DNA of 5,914 nt from an uncultured Clostridia bacterium (GTDB lineage Bacteria; Bacillota; Clostridia; Oscillospirales; Acutalibacteraceae), in NCBI GenBank assembly GCA_947174455.1, contig CAMWIZ010000062.1:1-5914 (forward strand), in the 5' to 3' direction. Every line of letters begins with the position of its first letter. The first letter of the stretch is position 1. The notes under the pieces are model-generated. The model ran no database searches and was not told where the DNA came from. It saw nothing but the letters and a program-made list of their open reading frames with translations. Positions 5,687 through 5,914 of the stretch are shown here, piece by piece. The position numbers and the translations under genes are program-made.

Positions 5687-5796
5687 GTATTCAAAAAATT
5701 CTTCAGTTAAGCAAAGCAAGGTAAGGCTTTTCGCAAGCTTTTTCAAAAGCTTGCGAATTTAAGGCAGGGCCATGGTCGGCAGCCTCCGAAACACCT
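5687..5796. other. Intergenic spacer with a palindromic element
   Basis: Between the operon terminator and the possible minus-strand gene end there is no gene. The main content is the 13-bp hairpin at 5730-5757, followed by a G/C-richer segment (about 5763-5795, GGCAGGGCCATGG onward) that stands out from its A/T-rich surroundings. No tRNA, rRNA or known small RNA is recognised. Confidence 0.55.
5730..5757. repeat. 13-bp palindrome, intergenic hairpin
   Basis: TTCGCAAGCTTTT (5730-5742) and AAAAGCTTGCGAA (5745-5757) are exact reverse complements around TC, forming a nearly uninterrupted hairpin. ATTTAAGG follows on the plus strand and AAAAGCC on the minus strand, so neither side has a convincing T-tract. 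The core GCAAGCTTTTTCAAAAGCTTGC resembles dispersed intergenic palindromes that I recall from gut Clostridia. A repeat family member is therefore more likely than a dedicated terminator, although only one copy is visible. Confidence 0.6.
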
Positions 5797-5913
5797 TTAT
5801 ATTACGTGACTACTTAACGTTATGCTGTCGTTTATGCTTTCCGTAAGACTTATTGCCTGCTGTATGGGCAGGTGTTTTATCTCAAAATACGTGCGTTTTT
5901 CTCCATATACGAA
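5797..5913 (-). CDS. Possible 3' end of a minus-strand gene, unrecognised (partial)
   Basis: An open frame enters from the right edge on the minus strand and runs 38 codons to a TAA at 5797-5799. Its translation contains YGEKRTYFEIKHLPIQ and ends ITLSSHVI. The mixed polar and hydrophobic composition looks protein-like. Its complement frames on the plus strand look like antisense translation (cysteine- and aromatic-rich) and lack a ribosome binding site. A gene converging on the operon would fit the symmetric terminator at 5643-5686. Thirty-eight open codons can occur by chance, no family is recognised, and the start lies outside the window, so this is tentative. Confidence 0.35.
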   Translation of the reverse strand, partial: FVYGEKRTYFEIKHLPIQQAISLTESINDSITLSSHVI

Positions 5914-5914
5914 T

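Noticed and set aside
1..5914. CRISPR array, tRNA, rRNA, transposase or attachment sites
   Set aside because: No regularly spaced direct repeats, cloverleaf sequences, conserved rRNA segments or transposase/integrase motifs were seen. The only tandem repeat is the coding 18-bp array.

Overview
The window looks like a piece of chromosome from an anaerobic Firmicute, most likely a gut or rumen clostridium near Ruminococcus/Oscillospiraceae. This is inferred from the moderate-to-low GC, the strong AAAGGAG-type ribosome binding sites, the protein family types, and the short palindromic intergenic elements at both ends. The species cannot be fixed from sequence alone.

Layout: 1-360 is a non-coding leader with a double-hairpin palindromic element at the left edge and a plausible sigma-A promoter near 264-292. 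Four genes follow on the plus strand in one compact, apparently complete operon. They are an MBOAT-family membrane O-acyltransferase (361-1764), a membrane-anchored DHHW/AlgJ-AlgX-like SGNH-type protein (1792-3429), an FkbH-like HAD-IIIC enzyme (about 3544-5340) and a small acyl carrier protein (5368-5607). Gaps are 27, 114 and 27 nt, and the 114-nt gap holds two perfect-stem hairpins. A 17-bp palindrome at 5643-5686 closes the operon. Beyond it lie a 13-bp hairpin (5730-5757) and a possible 3' end of a minus-strand gene that runs off the right edge (5797-5913).

How the genes could work together (inference from families): the FkbH-like enzyme would load a three-carbon glyceryl group, made from 1,3-bisphosphoglycerate, onto Ser39 of the carrier protein. 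The MBOAT would take the acyl group from the cytoplasmic thioester across the membrane to the tyrosine of its own C-terminal hexapeptide, FLYFRF. The DHHW protein, with Ser410 and the DHHW histidines outside the cell, would pass it to a surface polymer. Role for role this matches the DltABCD (D-alanylation) system, with the adenylating enzyme DltA replaced by an FkbH-like enzyme. No polyketide synthase, FkbG/I/J/K-type tailoring enzyme, or polymer synthesis gene is present. The acceptor is therefore unknown, and the acyl group is a prediction.
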